A DNA stretch of 64,000 nt. Source: Streptomyces fagopyri (GTDB lineage Bacteria; Actinomycetota; Actinomycetes; Streptomycetales; Streptomycetaceae). Below the pieces are notes generated by a model that searched no databases, had not been told where the DNA came from, and saw only the letters and a program-made list of their open reading frames with translations. A program made the translations under genes and the position numbers. Positions 7,908-17,110 of the stretch are shown here, piece by piece. Numbering within the stretch: position 1 is the first letter of the stretch; every line of letters starts with the position of its first letter. The stretch spans positions 3,596,001-3,660,000 of the forward strand of contig NZ_CP045643.1 in the NCBI RefSeq assembly GCF_009498275.1, in the 5' to 3' direction.

Positions 7908-9776
7908 GTGACGTCGCCCCTGAGCCGGACCCGGTCGCGCCGAGCCACGTCCTCCATAGCCGTGCGGGTGACGCACGCCGTGCTCGGGGGGCTGATGGCG
8001 CTGGGGTGGCTGCTGCTGCCCGTGGTCCGGCAGGACGCCGGGGACACCGCGGAGTGGCCGGGGAAGGGGCGGGTCGTCGAAAAGGTGTCGGCGGCGCCCG
8101 GACAGGGCGGTACGTCCGCCGCCGATCTGGTGCTGCCCGTCGCCGCGGTGATCGTCGCGGGCTCGCTGGCCGCGTACGCCTCCGCCCGTCGAATACGGCG
8201 CGCGCGGACCCGTACGACCCCCGGCAGGGCCGTCCCGGGAACCGTGCCGCTCGCCGAACTCGACCGGCTCGCCCGGGAGTCGCTCGTCGGGACCGACGAC
8301 TGCGTACGCACCAGTGCCGAGGAACTCGACTCCGTGGCAGCCCTGTTCGGCCGGGAGGCGGTCGGAGCCCACGCGGAGGCGGTGGCGTTCGCTCGCTCCG
8401 AGCTGATGGTGGCCTTCCGGCTGTGGCAGCGGCTGGACGACACCGCGCCGGACGACGAAGCCCGGCGGCGGACACTGGAGGAGATCCGCGCCCGCTGCGC
8501 GGAGGCGGGGCGACGGCTGGACTCGGAGGCGGCCGGGTTCGACCTGCTGCGCGCCCTGGAACGGTCCACGCCCGCCGCGCTGGAGTCGGCGGAGGCCCGC
8601 TTCCGGGAACTCGCCGGCCGGGTGTCCGCCGTGCAGGCGACGCTCTCGGGGCTCCGCGAGCTGTACGCGCCGTCCGCGTCCCTCGACGTGGCCGGCCACG
8701 TCGAACAGGCCAAGGACAGGCTCGTGTTCGCCACCACCCACCTCAACCGGGCCCGGCAGGCGCTCGACCGGAGCGAGGGCGCGCGGGCCACTGCGTATCT
8801 GCGTGCCGCCGAGGGCGCCATCGCCCAGGCGGACGTCCTGCTGACCGGCGTGGACCGGCTGGCCGCCGAACTCTCCGCCGCGGAAGACCGGTTGCCCGCC
8901 GCGCTGGCCGGCGTCGACACCGACCTCGAACGGGCCCGGTCGGTGCCGGCGGGCGCGGTCGGCGGTGCGCTGTCCGGTCGCGTCGCGCACACCGGCGCGG
9001 TGGTCGCGGAGGTGCGCCGGGAGGTGGCGAGCGGCCCGTACGACCCCCTCGACGCCCTGCGCAGGCTGGTCCGGGCCGCCGCGGCCCTGGCCGACACCCC
9101 GGCGCTCGGCCGGGACGAGGAACGCGACCGGGCCCTGCTCGACGAGGCGTGTCCGCCGGCCCGCGGCAGCGTCGCGGCGGCGGACGACTTCGTCACGACG
9201 CACCGGGCGGTGGTGGGCCCCGCGGCCCGGACCCGGCTGGCGGAGGCGGAACGCCTTCTCACGCGCTCGTCCCTCACCTTCGCCGACGTCCAGCGGGCCG
9301 ACGCGCTCGCCCGGGAGGCCCGACGGCTCGCGGAACGGGACGTACGGACCTACGGCAACCCGTACGCCGGACCAGGCGACGACGGAATCCGCGGCGCGGT
9401 GCTCGGCGGCATCCTGCACGGAACCCCGGACCCGGGCGGAACCCCGGACCCGGGCGGAATCCCGGTCCCGGGCGGGAACTCGGACCGGGGCGGGAGCCCA
9501 CACCCGGGCGGGAGTCCAGTCCCGGGCCGGGGTTCGGTGTCGGGCGGGACGCCGGTCCCGGGCGGGGATTCGGACCAAGGCGGGGATTCGGACCCGGGCG
9601 GCGCCACCCCTGGTGGCGTCGATACACGCGGCGTCGATACACGCGGCGTCGCCACCGGGGGCACCGCGTCGTTCGGTGTCGCGAGCTTCGGTGGTCCGCG
9701 TACCCGCTACCGCCGGGCGGTGTCCGCCCCCGCGCCGGTCAGAACAGGCTCAGCAACGCCTCCGCCGGGTCCGTGA
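7908..9776 (+). CDS. Two-TM coiled-coil membrane protein with a Gly/Pro repeat tail
   Basis: A 622-residue protein. Two membrane segments (about 19-40 and 75-95) flank a short loop. A long Ala/Arg/Glu-rich helical region (about 120-490) follows, full of heptad-like leucines, e.g. TTHLNRARQALDRSEGARA. The helical part reminds me of the cytoplasmic half of actinobacterial TPM-domain proteins, but the TPM domain is absent. From about residue 505 the chain becomes a degenerate G-x-PDPGG repeat. The GTG at 7908 was chosen because the ATG one base pair-step earlier is out of frame and stops at once. The stop codon overlaps the convergent phosphatase gene by 38 bp. Function is unknown. Confidence 0.65.
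   Translation: MTSPLSRTRSRRATSSIAVRVTHAVLGGLMALGWLLLPVVRQDAGDTAEWPGKGRVVEKVSAAPGQGGTSAADLVLPVAAVIVAGSLAAYASARRIRRARTRTTPGRAVPGTVPLAELDRLARESLVGTDDCVRTSAEELDSVAALFGREAVGAHAEAVAFARSELMVAFRLWQRLDDTAPDDEARRRTLEEIRARCAEAGRRLDSEAAGFDLLRALERSTPAALESAEARFRELAGRVSAVQATLSGLRELYAPSASLDVAGHVEQAKDRLVFATTHLNRARQALDRSEGARATAYLRAAEGAIAQADVLLTGVDRLAAELSAAEDRLPAALAGVDTDLERARSVPAGAVGGALSGRVAHTGAVVAEVRREVASGPYDPLDALRRLVRAAAALADTPALGRDEERDRALLDEACPPARGSVAAADDFVTTHRAVVGPAARTRLAEAERLLTRSSLTFADVQRADALAREARRLAERDVRTYGNPYAGPGDDGIRGAVLGGILHGTPDPGGTPDPGGIPVPGGNSDRGGSPHPGGSPVPGRGSVSGGTPVPGGDSDQGGDSDPGGATPGGVDTRGVDTRGVATGGTASFGVASFGGPRTRYRRAVSAPAPVRTGSATPPPGP
9419..9660 (+). repeat. Imperfect 18-bp tandem repeat coding a collagen-like Gly/Pro tail
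   Basis: Units close to GGAACCCCGGACCCGGGC follow one another in frame, giving peptides such as GTPDPG, GIPVPG, GNSDRG, GSPHPG and GDSDQG. At the end a 15-bp unit coding GVDTR is repeated (9617-9646). Copies diverge by a few bases each. Such arrays can change length by replication slippage, so tail length may vary between strains. Confidence 0.75.
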
Positions 9777-12504
9777 GTGTCGTCCCGCCGTCCGGGAGGG
9801 GCAGTTCGAACCAGACCGTCTTGCCCCGTGGCGTACGCCGTGAGCCCCACGCGGCGGAGAGCAGGCCGACGAGTTGCAGCCCCCGGCCGCCCTCGTCCGT
9901 GTCCCGGGCGCGGCGGCGTCGCGGCTGCACGAGGCCCGCGTCCCAGACCTCGCACACGAGTGTCCGGTCGAGCAGCAGCCGCAGCCGGATCTCGCCCTCG
10001 CCGTACCGCAGGGCGTTCGTCACCAGTTCACTGACGAGCAACTCGGTGGTGTCGACGAGCGGTTCCAGGTCCCAACCGGTGAGCTGGGTACGGGCGTACT
10101 CGCGGGCCCGGCCCACGCTGCGCGGCTCACGCGGCAGGGTCCAGTCGCCGACGGAATCGGCGGGCAGCCCCTGCACGCGCGCCATCAGCAGCGCGATGTC
10201 GTCCTCACCGTGGTGGGTGTCCAGGGTGTTGAGGACGTGGTCGCAGACGTCCTCCAGGGGACGGGAGGGGTCCGTCAGCGCCCCGACGAAGGCCTGCAGA
10301 CCCTCGTCCAGGGGATGGTCGCGCGATTCGACCAGTCCATCCGTGTAGAGCGCGAGAAGGGCGCCTTCGGGCAGTTCGACCTCGACCTCCTCGAAGGGCT
10401 CGCCACCCACCCCCAGCGGCATGCCCGGCGGCACGTCGAGCATCAGCGCGCTCTCCCCGGGCTCCACCAGGACGGGCGGCAGATGGCCCGCGTTGGCGAA
10501 GGTGATCCGCCGGGTCACGGAGTCGTAGACCGCGTACACACAGGTCGCGAGATACACCTCGGAGAGGTCCGCGTCGCGGGGCTGGCGGGCCGCGCGGGTC
10601 GCCTGCTGGACACCTCCGGGGGTCCCCAGACCGCGGGCGATCTCGTCCAACGCCGACAGCACCTCGGCGGGTTCGAGGTCGAGGAGCGCCAAGGTCCGTA
10701 CGGCCGTGCGCAGTTCACCCATCGCGACGGCGGCGCGCAACCCGCGGCCCATGACGTCGCCGACCACCAGCGCCGTGCGGTGGCCGGGGAGTTCGATGAC
10801 GTCGAACCAGTCGCCTCCGACCTCGGTGGCCGCGTTGCCCGGCAGGTAACGGCAGGCGATGTCGAGGCCGGAGGCCTCCGGGTCGCCCGGCGGCAGCAGG
10901 GAACGCTGCAGGATCAGGGCACGTTCGTGCTCGCGCCGGTACAGGCGGGCGTTGTCGATGCAGACCGCCGCGCGCGCCGCGAGCTCCACCGCGAGGGAGC
11001 GGTCGCGGTCGCCGAACGGCTCGCTGCCCTTCGTCCGGGAGAACTGCGCGAGGCCCACGACGGTGTCGTGCGCGACCATCGGCACGGCGAGCGTGGACTG
11101 GATGAGCCCGCCCTCCTCGGCGGGGACGTGCTGCGGGCGGGCGGTACGCAGGGCGTCCGCGCAGGTCGAGTTGAACGGGAAGTGGTGGACGGCGCCGACG
11201 GCGACCGGGGCGGGCCCGCCGACGAACGGCGCGTCGGAGACGGCGCTGGCGAAGGCGACCCGGCGCAGTTGCGCGCTGCCGTCGGCGAACCCGGGCGGGG
11301 TCTCGTCGCCGGCCAGCAGGCCCTGGTAGAGGTCCACGGTCGCGAGGTCGCAGAATCCCGGCACCACGACGTCCAGCAGCTCGCGGGCGGTGGTCTCCAG
11401 GTCCAGGGAGTTGCCGATACGGGCTCCCGCCTCGTTCAGAAGGGCGAGGTTGCGGCGCGCGGCGGCCGCTTCACGCGCCGCGGCGCGACGGCTGGTGATG
11501 TCGGTTCCGAGCCAGGCGATGCCGATGGGGCGGCCGCTGCCGCTGTGGACGCGGTAGAGGTTGACCGACCAGTGCCGGCGTTCCTCGGAGCCTGGCACGA
11601 AACCGGCGACGTGCATGTCCGTGATGGAGTCGCCGGTCTCCAGGACCCGCCGCAGGGTCGCGGCGACGCGCTCGGCCTCGGTCCGCGGCAGGTAGTCGTG
11701 GACCGTGCGGCCCCGGTGGACGTCGACGTCGCCGCCGAACACCGAGGCGAAACGCTCGTTGGCGCGACGGACCCGGAGATCCGTGTCGATCAGGAGGAAG
11801 CCGAACGGAGATTGACCGAAAATCGCCTGCGAGGCGGCGAGGTCCGTCTCGATCCGACGCAGGGTCCGGACGTCCACGACGATGCACACGGCGGCCCGCT
11901 CGCCGTCCTCCGTCGTGGTGGGCATCACATAGACCTCGGCGAGGCCCTCCGCGCCCTCCTCACCGCTGTCGGAGGGTGGCATCCGGAAGGGGACCACGCC
12001 GGTCCACTCGCGGCCGTCCAGGATCTCCGCCATCTTGCGCTGCCCGAACTCGCGCCGGTCGGCGGCGACGAACGCCTCGATGGGGTCCATGCCCACGGCG
12101 CGCTCCGCGGATATCCCGAAGAGCTGTTCGGCGCGCAGACTCCACTGGTCGACGAGTCCGTCGGCGCCGATGGAGAACGAGGCGACCTTGATGTAGTCGT
12201 ACATGGAGCCGGGTGGACTGCTCTGCCACACCACGTCGCCGACCGCCTCGGCCGGGGGTTCGACGGGTGCCTCGACGGACCTCCCGGACGTCGCCCGGAC
12301 CGGTGTCCCGGCCGGGGCGTCGCCTGTGGCGCCGCCGGCGGTGCCGCCCGCGGCACCGTTCGTCGCGTCGTCCGCCACGCCGTCGCTCGGGCCGCCGTCA
12401 CCCGCGTCGCCGGGCGCCGCGGCCATGGCGGAATCGCCCGCGGCCTCCCTCGCGCCGTCCGACGGGTCCTCGGACTCCGTGGCCTTCGCTGGTATCTCGC
12501 TCAC
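9739..12504 (-). CDS. PAS-PAS-GAF-SpoIIE (PP2C)-HATPase multidomain phosphatase
   Basis: A 921-residue cytoplasmic regulator predicted to dephosphorylate an anti-anti-sigma factor and, through its own kinase-like domain, bind an antagonist or sigma factor. In order: a disordered Ala/Gly/Asp-rich N-terminus (to about 100), a PAS domain (100-190), a second PAS domain (215-330, SQAIFGQSPFGFLLIDTDLR), a GAF domain (345-500), and a SpoIIE/PP2C domain (535-740). The PP2C metal motifs are GGDWFDVIELPG, ALVVGDVMGRG and YTDGLVE. The C-terminal HATPase_c domain (770-900) has the N-box SELVTNALRYGEGE and G-box DEGGRGLQLV. GTG 12504 is preceded by GGAGGGG. The inducing signal is unknown. Confidence 0.88.
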   Translation of the reverse strand: MSEIPAKATESEDPSDGAREAAGDSAMAAAPGDAGDGGPSDGVADDATNGAAGGTAGGATGDAPAGTPVRATSGRSVEAPVEPPAEAVGDVVWQSSPPGSMYDYIKVASFSIGADGLVDQWSLRAEQLFGISAERAVGMDPIEAFVAADRREFGQRKMAEILDGREWTGVVPFRMPPSDSGEEGAEGLAEVYVMPTTTEDGERAAVCIVVDVRTLRRIETDLAASQAIFGQSPFGFLLIDTDLRVRRANERFASVFGGDVDVHRGRTVHDYLPRTEAERVAATLRRVLETGDSITDMHVAGFVPGSEERRHWSVNLYRVHSGSGRPIGIAWLGTDITSRRAAAREAAAARRNLALLNEAGARIGNSLDLETTARELLDVVVPGFCDLATVDLYQGLLAGDETPPGFADGSAQLRRVAFASAVSDAPFVGGPAPVAVGAVHHFPFNSTCADALRTARPQHVPAEEGGLIQSTLAVPMVAHDTVVGLAQFSRTKGSEPFGDRDRSLAVELAARAAVCIDNARLYRREHERALILQRSLLPPGDPEASGLDIACRYLPGNAATEVGGDWFDVIELPGHRTALVVGDVMGRGLRAAVAMGELRTAVRTLALLDLEPAEVLSALDEIARGLGTPGGVQQATRAARQPRDADLSEVYLATCVYAVYDSVTRRITFANAGHLPPVLVEPGESALMLDVPPGMPLGVGGEPFEEVEVELPEGALLALYTDGLVESRDHPLDEGLQAFVGALTDPSRPLEDVCDHVLNTLDTHHGEDDIALLMARVQGLPADSVGDWTLPREPRSVGRAREYARTQLTGWDLEPLVDTTELLVSELVTNALRYGEGEIRLRLLLDRTLVCEVWDAGLVQPRRRRARDTDEGGRGLQLVGLLSAAWGSRRTPRGKTVWFELPLPDGGTTLTDPAEALLSLF

Positions 12505-13009
12505 GCGAACCGTCCCCTCCAGCTCACCGCGCCCGGCACCGGTCACCGGGGGCGGCTGCCCGCAGTATCCAGCACTACGGCGCCGCACAACACGGTGTTC
12601 ACGATCACAGCACGGTCCCGATGGTTTTTGGACCGGCCGCGACATACTCCCAGTCTTCTAACCAGGTGGCGCCCCATCGAATCAAAGACTCCGGACAACA
12701 CTCGTGGCCCGAATCGATCGACCACCCCGTCCCCCGTACGACGGACCCTCGGACGGACGACCGACAGGCCATCGGACGGACGGCGCACACCCTCTCGGAC
12801 GGACGGCCGACCAGCACGCGCCGGGGCTTCCGACGGCCCCTCAGCCGGGCACCGCCGGTTCGCACGTTCACTCGCACGACTCGCACGACTCGCACGTTCA
12901 ACGGAGGACGTTCAACGAAGGGCGTTGAACAGGGCACGCTCGGCTCGCCACGGTCGGCTCGGTACGTTCCGCCGGGTACGGTCCGCTCGGCACGGTCCGT
13001 TCGGCACGC
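12505..13009. promoter_or_regulatory. 505-bp intergenic region with short direct and inverted repeats
   Basis: No convincing gene is seen between the two minus-strand regulators. CTCGCACGA-type 9-bp units repeat at 12871, 12880 and 12889. CGTTCAACG occurs at 12895 and 12909, and the second copy pairs with CGTTGAAC (12923-12930) across a 5-nt loop. A further run of CGGTACG/CGGTCCG-like units fills 12950-13012. The hairpin could end transcription of the gene at 13010, and the repeats could be operators for the phosphatase gene starting at 12504. Confidence 0.4.
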
Positions 13010-13468
13010 TCAGCCGGGGACGGCCAGCTCGAACCAGACCGTCTTACCGGTGTCCCCGGGGCGGGTGCCCCAGCGGCGGGAGGAACCGGCCACCAGTTGC
13101 AGACCGCGCCCGCTCTCGTCGTCGGTGCCCGCGGCCCGTTCCCGGGGCGGGTCGGGCAGCGGGTCGGACACCTCCACCAGCAGGGCGTCCGGCACGCCCG
13201 CGGGTCTGACGAGGCGAACGCCGATGGGGCCGGTGGCGTACCGCAGGGAGTTGGTCACCAGCTCACTCACCAGGAGCGCGGTCACGTCGCCGAGGACGTC
13301 CAGCTCCCAGGTGCGCAGCTGGCCGCGGACGACCGCGCGGGCCGTGCGGACGGCACCCGGCTCCGCGGGAAAGGTCCACTCGGCGCAGTCGCCAACGGTG
13401 TCGATCACGCCGATCACTTCCCAGGACAGGAACCCACGCATGTCCGGTTTCGTGGGGTTAATGGGCAC
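13010..13468 (-). CDS. Small HATPase_c regulator (anti-sigma factor kinase-like)
   Basis: A 152-residue single-domain ATP-binding protein of the GHKL fold resembling RsbW/SpoIIAB-type serine kinases. Visible motifs are the N-box SELVTNSLRYATGP, the ADP-binding EVSDPLPDPP and the G-box DESGRGLQLVAGSS, ending in the typical GKTVWFEL strand. Streptomyces have many such stand-alone domains, which usually bind sigma or anti-sigma partners. Start is uncertain: GTG 13468 or the ATG at 13441 (MRGFLSWEV); neither has a clear Shine-Dalgarno. Its neighbour at 9739 carries the matching phosphatase domains, so the two may act in one partner-switching pathway, though they are 505 bp apart. Confidence 0.8.
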   Translation of the reverse strand: MPINPTKPDMRGFLSWEVIGVIDTVGDCAEWTFPAEPGAVRTARAVVRGQLRTWELDVLGDVTALLVSELVTNSLRYATGPIGVRLVRPAGVPDALLVEVSDPLPDPPRERAAGTDDESGRGLQLVAGSSRRWGTRPGDTGKTVWFELAVPG

Positions 13469-13600
13469 ATACCCGATATCCGCGGCGCTTTACCGCGCGG
13501 GCAGGAGCACTGTGGCACAAACGGCGTACGGAACCCCAACCGATCAAGAAGGCTCGCGCGCTCCGACTCCCCACGCCCCCCTCACCACCGGACACCGCCG

Positions 13601-13710
13601 CGGACTCGGACTCGGACTCGGACGCTGACACCGCACAGACGCGAACACGAACGCGGACACGGGCACCGGCACCGGCACGGACACAGGCACCGGCACCGAC
13701 ACAGGCACGG
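13601..13710. repeat. Short tandem repeats in an intergenic gap
   Basis: CGGACT is repeated three times followed by a partial fourth unit at 13601-13623, and GGCACC/GGCACGGACACA-like units run from 13661 to 13710. They lie between the NUDIX gene and the HATPase regulator, both on the minus strand. This is simple-sequence DNA with no proposed function; the promoter of the gene at 13468 should lie upstream of it near 13480-13560. Confidence 0.5.
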
Positions 13711-13723
13711 ACGCGCCGAGGTT

Positions 13724-14158
13724 CTACGGCCGGCGGTCGGCGTCGTGCCCGGCGGAGGCGGTGGTCCAGTGAGGCAGCGTGGCCTTCACCGCGGGGACGT
13801 CCTGGTCCAGCCAGTCCACGTCCCAGATCTCGTCCGGGGTCAGCCAGCGCAGTTCGTCGTGGTCCTCCAGGGGTTCGGGGTCGCCCGAGCCGGGAAGCAG
13901 CCGCGCGGTCCACACCTGGAGCACGTACGGCATCCGAAGAGGCCACTCCCCCGGGACGCGCTCCACGGCCTCCGTCACGACACCGAGTTCCTCGCGCAGC
14001 TCGCGCACGAGGGCGGCGTCGGGCGCCTCGCCCGGCTCGACCTTGCCGCCGGGCAGTTCCCAGCGTCCGGCCAGTTCGGGAGGCGCGCTGCGGCGCGCGG
14101 CGAGGAGGCGTCCGTCGTGCAGCAGGGCACCCCCCACGACCACGATCGTTTCGTCCAT
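13724..14158 (-). CDS. NUDIX hydrolase (MutT-like)
   Basis: A 144-residue pyrophosphohydrolase of the MutT type that would hydrolyse a nucleoside diphosphate linked to another moiety, possibly oxidised dGTP. The NUDIX box is complete: GKVEPGEAPDAALVRELREE (residues about 43-62, followed by LGV). The start MDETIVVVGGALLHDG is typical of the family. There is no Shine-Dalgarno at ATG 14158, but TAGGCT lies seven bases upstream (14166-14171 on the minus strand), so the mRNA is probably leaderless. Substrate is not determinable from sequence. Confidence 0.85.
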   Translation of the reverse strand: MDETIVVVGGALLHDGRLLAARRSAPPELAGRWELPGGKVEPGEAPDAALVRELREELGVVTEAVERVPGEWPLRMPYVLQVWTARLLPGSGDPEPLEDHDELRWLTPDEIWDVDWLDQDVPAVKATLPHWTTASAGHDADRRP

Positions 14159-14221
14159 GCGCCGGAGCCTACGACAGGGCACACCGGCCCCGGACGTCGC
14201 GGAGCGGCGCCGGGGCGAGCG

Positions 14222-14404
14222 TCACCTGACGCCGTTCGGGCCGATCCGCTCGACCCAGTAGAGCTGCTTGTGTCCGCGGTCGTCGAGGCTGTCAGCGATC
14301 TTCTGGGCCTCGGCCCGGGTCGCGTACCTGCCGACGCGATAGCGGTTGCCGTTGTCGTCCTGCCGTATGACGAGCCAGGGAAGAGTGATCGTGCCGTCGT
14401 TCAT
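14222..14404 (-). CDS. SPOR-like small protein
   Basis: A 60-residue protein with the pattern WLVIRQDDNGNRYRVGRYATR followed by an EAQKIADSLDDRGHK helix and a final strand YWVERIG. That is the beta-alpha-beta layout of SPOR-type repeats, which bind denuded peptidoglycan when exported; no signal peptide is present, so this copy would be cytoplasmic. GTGGAGGGG just before ATG 14404 gives a strong ribosome binding site and rules out the longer open frame. The partner of such lone domains in actinobacteria is unknown to me. Confidence 0.72.
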   Translation of the reverse strand: MNDGTITLPWLVIRQDDNGNRYRVGRYATRAEAQKIADSLDDRGHKQLYWVERIGPNGVR

Positions 14405-14823
14405 CGAGCCCCTCCACTTCTCGCCCCCGGCCCACGCCGTAACCCGCACTCCAACGAAACCGCACTCCGCATATGCCCGAGCCTACGCCTAACCTTCACG
14501 CAGCGAATACGGCTTTTCACAAAGAGGTACGCAACCGGCCAGTACGGAGGGGACGTGTGCCTGCGTGTGCGCCGTCGACCGCCCTCCGTGCGCCCGTCAG
14601 GCAGCGCGAACGCCGCCCCCCGCACGGCATTTGAGAAAGGCCAGATTCCAACCGGCGGCGCGTGAGGGCCACTTGGCGACGGCCACGACCGCGGAGCGGG
14701 CGAGGACGGCGAGGGCCGCGGCCACCGCGGCGACACGGTCACGGCCGCGACCGCGGCCTTCGACCACCCCTCGACTACGACCACCCCCGCGGCTACGACC
14801 GCGGCGCTCGACCACCCCCGCGG
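14405..14823. other. 419-bp intergenic region without a recognised gene
   Basis: An AT-richer stretch at 14455-14535 is the likely promoter area for the SPOR-like gene. The rest is extremely GC-rich. GACCACCCCCGCGGCTAC occurs twice, at 14779-14796 and 14810-14827; the second copy contains the stop codon of the GntR gene, so the 3' end of that gene has been partly duplicated. Open frames here have no recognisable domain and no plausible ribosome binding site. Confidence 0.5.
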
Positions 14824-15576
14824 CTACTTCACCGGCAGGTGGTACGCGACGCGGTAGCGATCCGCCGGTACGACGATGTCGGCCGTCTCGACCGGACGCC
14901 CCGAGGCGAAGTACGTGCGCTGGATGACGACGACCACATGCCCGGGCACTCCGCCCAGCGCGAGGAGTTCCTCCGCGAGACCGGGGCGGGCGCCCACTTC
15001 CTCCGTGACGTTGTCCACGATCACGTCGATGGCGGCCATCCGCTCCACGACACCCATGCCGCCGAGCGGGCCCTCCTCGGGAAGCATCACCGGCGTACGG
15101 CCCGTGACCGCGAGCGGCTCCCACGACGTGGAGAGCATCATGGCCTCGCCCGCGTCCCGGAACACGTACTTCGTGCACATCACGCGGTCGCCGGGCGGGA
15201 TCGAGAGGCGCTCCGCGATCGCCCCGCTCGCCTCGGCCTGCTCGCTGCGCGACTCCCAGGTGCCGCGCGCGGCCACGTCGGCCTGCTCCTGCCGGAACGG
15301 GGTCGCACCGCTGTCCGGCCGGTACCCGGAGCGGGAGACCCGGCGCGGCACCGGCCTCTCCCGCACATACGTCCCCGAACCCGAGCGCCCCTCGACCAGG
15401 CCCTCTGCCATCAGCACCTTGCGGGCCTCCAGCGCGACGGTGTCCGAGACCCCGTACTCCTCGCGGATCCTGGCCTGCGACGGGAGGCGGGTGTGTGGTG
15501 GCAGTGAACCGTCGACGATCTTCTTGCGGAGATCACCCGCGACGCGCAGGTAGGCCGGCTGTTCACCGAAAGTCAC
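14824..15576 (-). CDS. GntR-family transcriptional regulator (HutC subfamily, UTRA domain)
   Basis: A 250-residue repressor-type protein. Residues 8-75 form the winged helix-turn-helix (AGDLRKKIVDGSLPPHTRLPS, then SDTVALEARKVLMAEGLVEG). Residues 90-245 form a UTRA ligand-binding domain, recognised by YVFRDAGEAMMLSTSW and RTYFASGRPVETADIVVPADR. The GTG start at 15576 is 20 bp from an AT-rich tract containing TTGTACAGACAG (about 15593-15604), a reasonable site for autoregulation by this subfamily. The effector would be a small metabolite, often a phosphorylated sugar, but nothing adjacent identifies it. Confidence 0.88.
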   Translation of the reverse strand: MTFGEQPAYLRVAGDLRKKIVDGSLPPHTRLPSQARIREEYGVSDTVALEARKVLMAEGLVEGRSGSGTYVRERPVPRRVSRSGYRPDSGATPFRQEQADVAARGTWESRSEQAEASGAIAERLSIPPGDRVMCTKYVFRDAGEAMMLSTSWEPLAVTGRTPVMLPEEGPLGGMGVVERMAAIDVIVDNVTEEVGARPGLAEELLALGGVPGHVVVVIQRTYFASGRPVETADIVVPADRYRVAYHLPVK

Positions 15577-15723
15577 TGGCCGCTCCCATCAGATTGTACA
15601 GACAGCGACAGCCTGGCAACCGTGGGTTGTGCCATGCAAGCGAAGGCCAGAGAATCACTCGATGTGATTACCTGTCACTGCCGAGGGCTTTACCCAGGCA
15701 CTTTCTCCCCGTTGTAGCCCGTG

Positions 15724-16914
15724 TCACACCTCGACACCGCCGCCACCCGCCCCGTCGCCCCGCGCGCCCTCGTCCGACCCGTCTGAGGGCGGAGTGGTGG
15801 CCAGACCCAGAACCTTGCGTGCCGTGACCGCCCTGCTCGGGTCGATGAGTTTCAGGCCCTTCTCGTAGTGCGCGTAGAAGGTGTCCGCGTCGGGGGCGGC
15901 CGCCGCCTTCGTCCACTCCTTGCGGGACGCCTCGATGTTCCCGACGAGGGCCGCGAGGGGTTTCTCGGCGGCGGGGCCCCAGCCGTGGCCGCGCAGCAGG
16001 CGCGCCTGCTCGTCGAGCGCGCCGGAGACCCTGCCCGCCCACGCCTTGTGACCCGGCAGGTCGTCCTCGACGTACGCCTTGTCCGGTGCCGTGTCCATCG
16101 CCTGGTTGAGTACGTCCGCGGCCCGCAGGTACGCCGTCTGATCGGCGTTCAGCGTCAGGGCGTCCTTGCGCAGCGAGCCCGTCAGACCGCTCTTGCCGTC
16201 CGTGTTCCCGAACATGCAGGTGACCGCGCGGTCGCCACCGCGCCAGCTCTCCCGGGTGGGCGTGAAGTAGTACACGTCGACGTTGTCCGGGACGGCCCAC
16301 GCGTCCATCGCGTACGCGGCCCGCAGCGCGTAGCACCTGGTGTCGGCGGCGTCGACGACCTTGCTGTCGCCCGGATAGCTCCCGCCGCTCATCCTGAAGT
16401 CCGCGAACACCTCGGCGTCGTGCCGTCCGGCGCAGGGCACCTTGTCGACGTCGTACGCCACACCCTCCAGGGAACCGCCCGGCGCGTCGAAGCAGTCACC
16501 CTTCCTCAGCGAGAAGGCACTGCCCGCCGAGTCGCCCACTCCGTCCTTGAAGCCGTCCCAGAAGTCGCGCGATCCGCCCGCGGCTACGGCGAGCACGAAC
16601 AGCGCGATGCCGAGCGTGGACAGCACCATGCCGGTCACCGCCATCGCCCTGCCCCGCTCCCCCCGCTTCCTGATCTGCACGAGGGCGACGATCCCGAGCA
16701 CCAGACCGACGGCCGGCAGGAAGCACAGGAAGCCGAGCACCAGCGCGGAGATCGCGAGCCCGTTGAAGGGCGCGGGACGGTTGTACGGGAAGTAGCCCTG
16801 GCCCCATGCCTGGTACGGGCCCTGGGGATAGGGGGGAGGCTGGTACGGCCCCTGGCCCGGCGGGGGATACGGGCCCTCGGGCTGATGGGGCCCGGGCGGC
16901 GGGGGTATGGCCAC
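15724..16914 (-). CDS. DUF4190 / septum-formation family membrane protein
   Basis: A 396-residue protein. Residues 1-45 are a Pro/Gly/Tyr-rich cytoplasmic tail (PPPGQGPYQPPPYPQ). Two membrane segments at about 52-78 and 88-110 form a DUF4190-like unit (ALVLGFLCFLPAVGLVLGIV). The remainder is external and contains GDCFDAPGG, VPCAGRHDAEVFADF and a third cysteine in TCMFGN, matching the actinobacterial septum-formation domain, probably with disulfides. It is thought to act in the envelope; a direct role in septation is not shown here. GTG 16914 starts the frame. The gene is divergent from the serpin. Confidence 0.78.
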   Translation of the reverse strand: MAIPPPPGPHQPEGPYPPPGQGPYQPPPYPQGPYQAWGQGYFPYNRPAPFNGLAISALVLGFLCFLPAVGLVLGIVALVQIRKRGERGRAMAVTGMVLSTLGIALFVLAVAAGGSRDFWDGFKDGVGDSAGSAFSLRKGDCFDAPGGSLEGVAYDVDKVPCAGRHDAEVFADFRMSGGSYPGDSKVVDAADTRCYALRAAYAMDAWAVPDNVDVYYFTPTRESWRGGDRAVTCMFGNTDGKSGLTGSLRKDALTLNADQTAYLRAADVLNQAMDTAPDKAYVEDDLPGHKAWAGRVSGALDEQARLLRGHGWGPAAEKPLAALVGNIEASRKEWTKAAAAPDADTFYAHYEKGLKLIDPSRAVTARKVLGLATTPPSDGSDEGARGDGAGGGGVEV

Positions 16915-17110
16915 GGGTTACGTTGCTCCTTGTCCTGAGGAGGTCGCGCGGAGCCGGCTCGGGAAGCCGTGCGGAGCCGACGGGGAATTTTGGCGTGAAG
17001 AACCGATGACACGGACCGCGGCAGCACTGGTGTCCGAGGAACGGTGTCCGAGGAACATATGACTGACGTACGGCTGGGCGCATCGTAAGCGTGACGGGGG
17101 CGGGGACGGA

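Noticed and set aside
12860..12930. CRISPR-like array of short repeats
   Set aside because: Units are 9 bp, contiguous and imperfect with no spacers and no cas genes nearby.
14565..14927. Plus-strand gene in the 14.4-14.8 kb gap
   Set aside because: Composition is low-complexity Arg/Pro/Thr, it overlaps the GntR gene and has no ribosome site.
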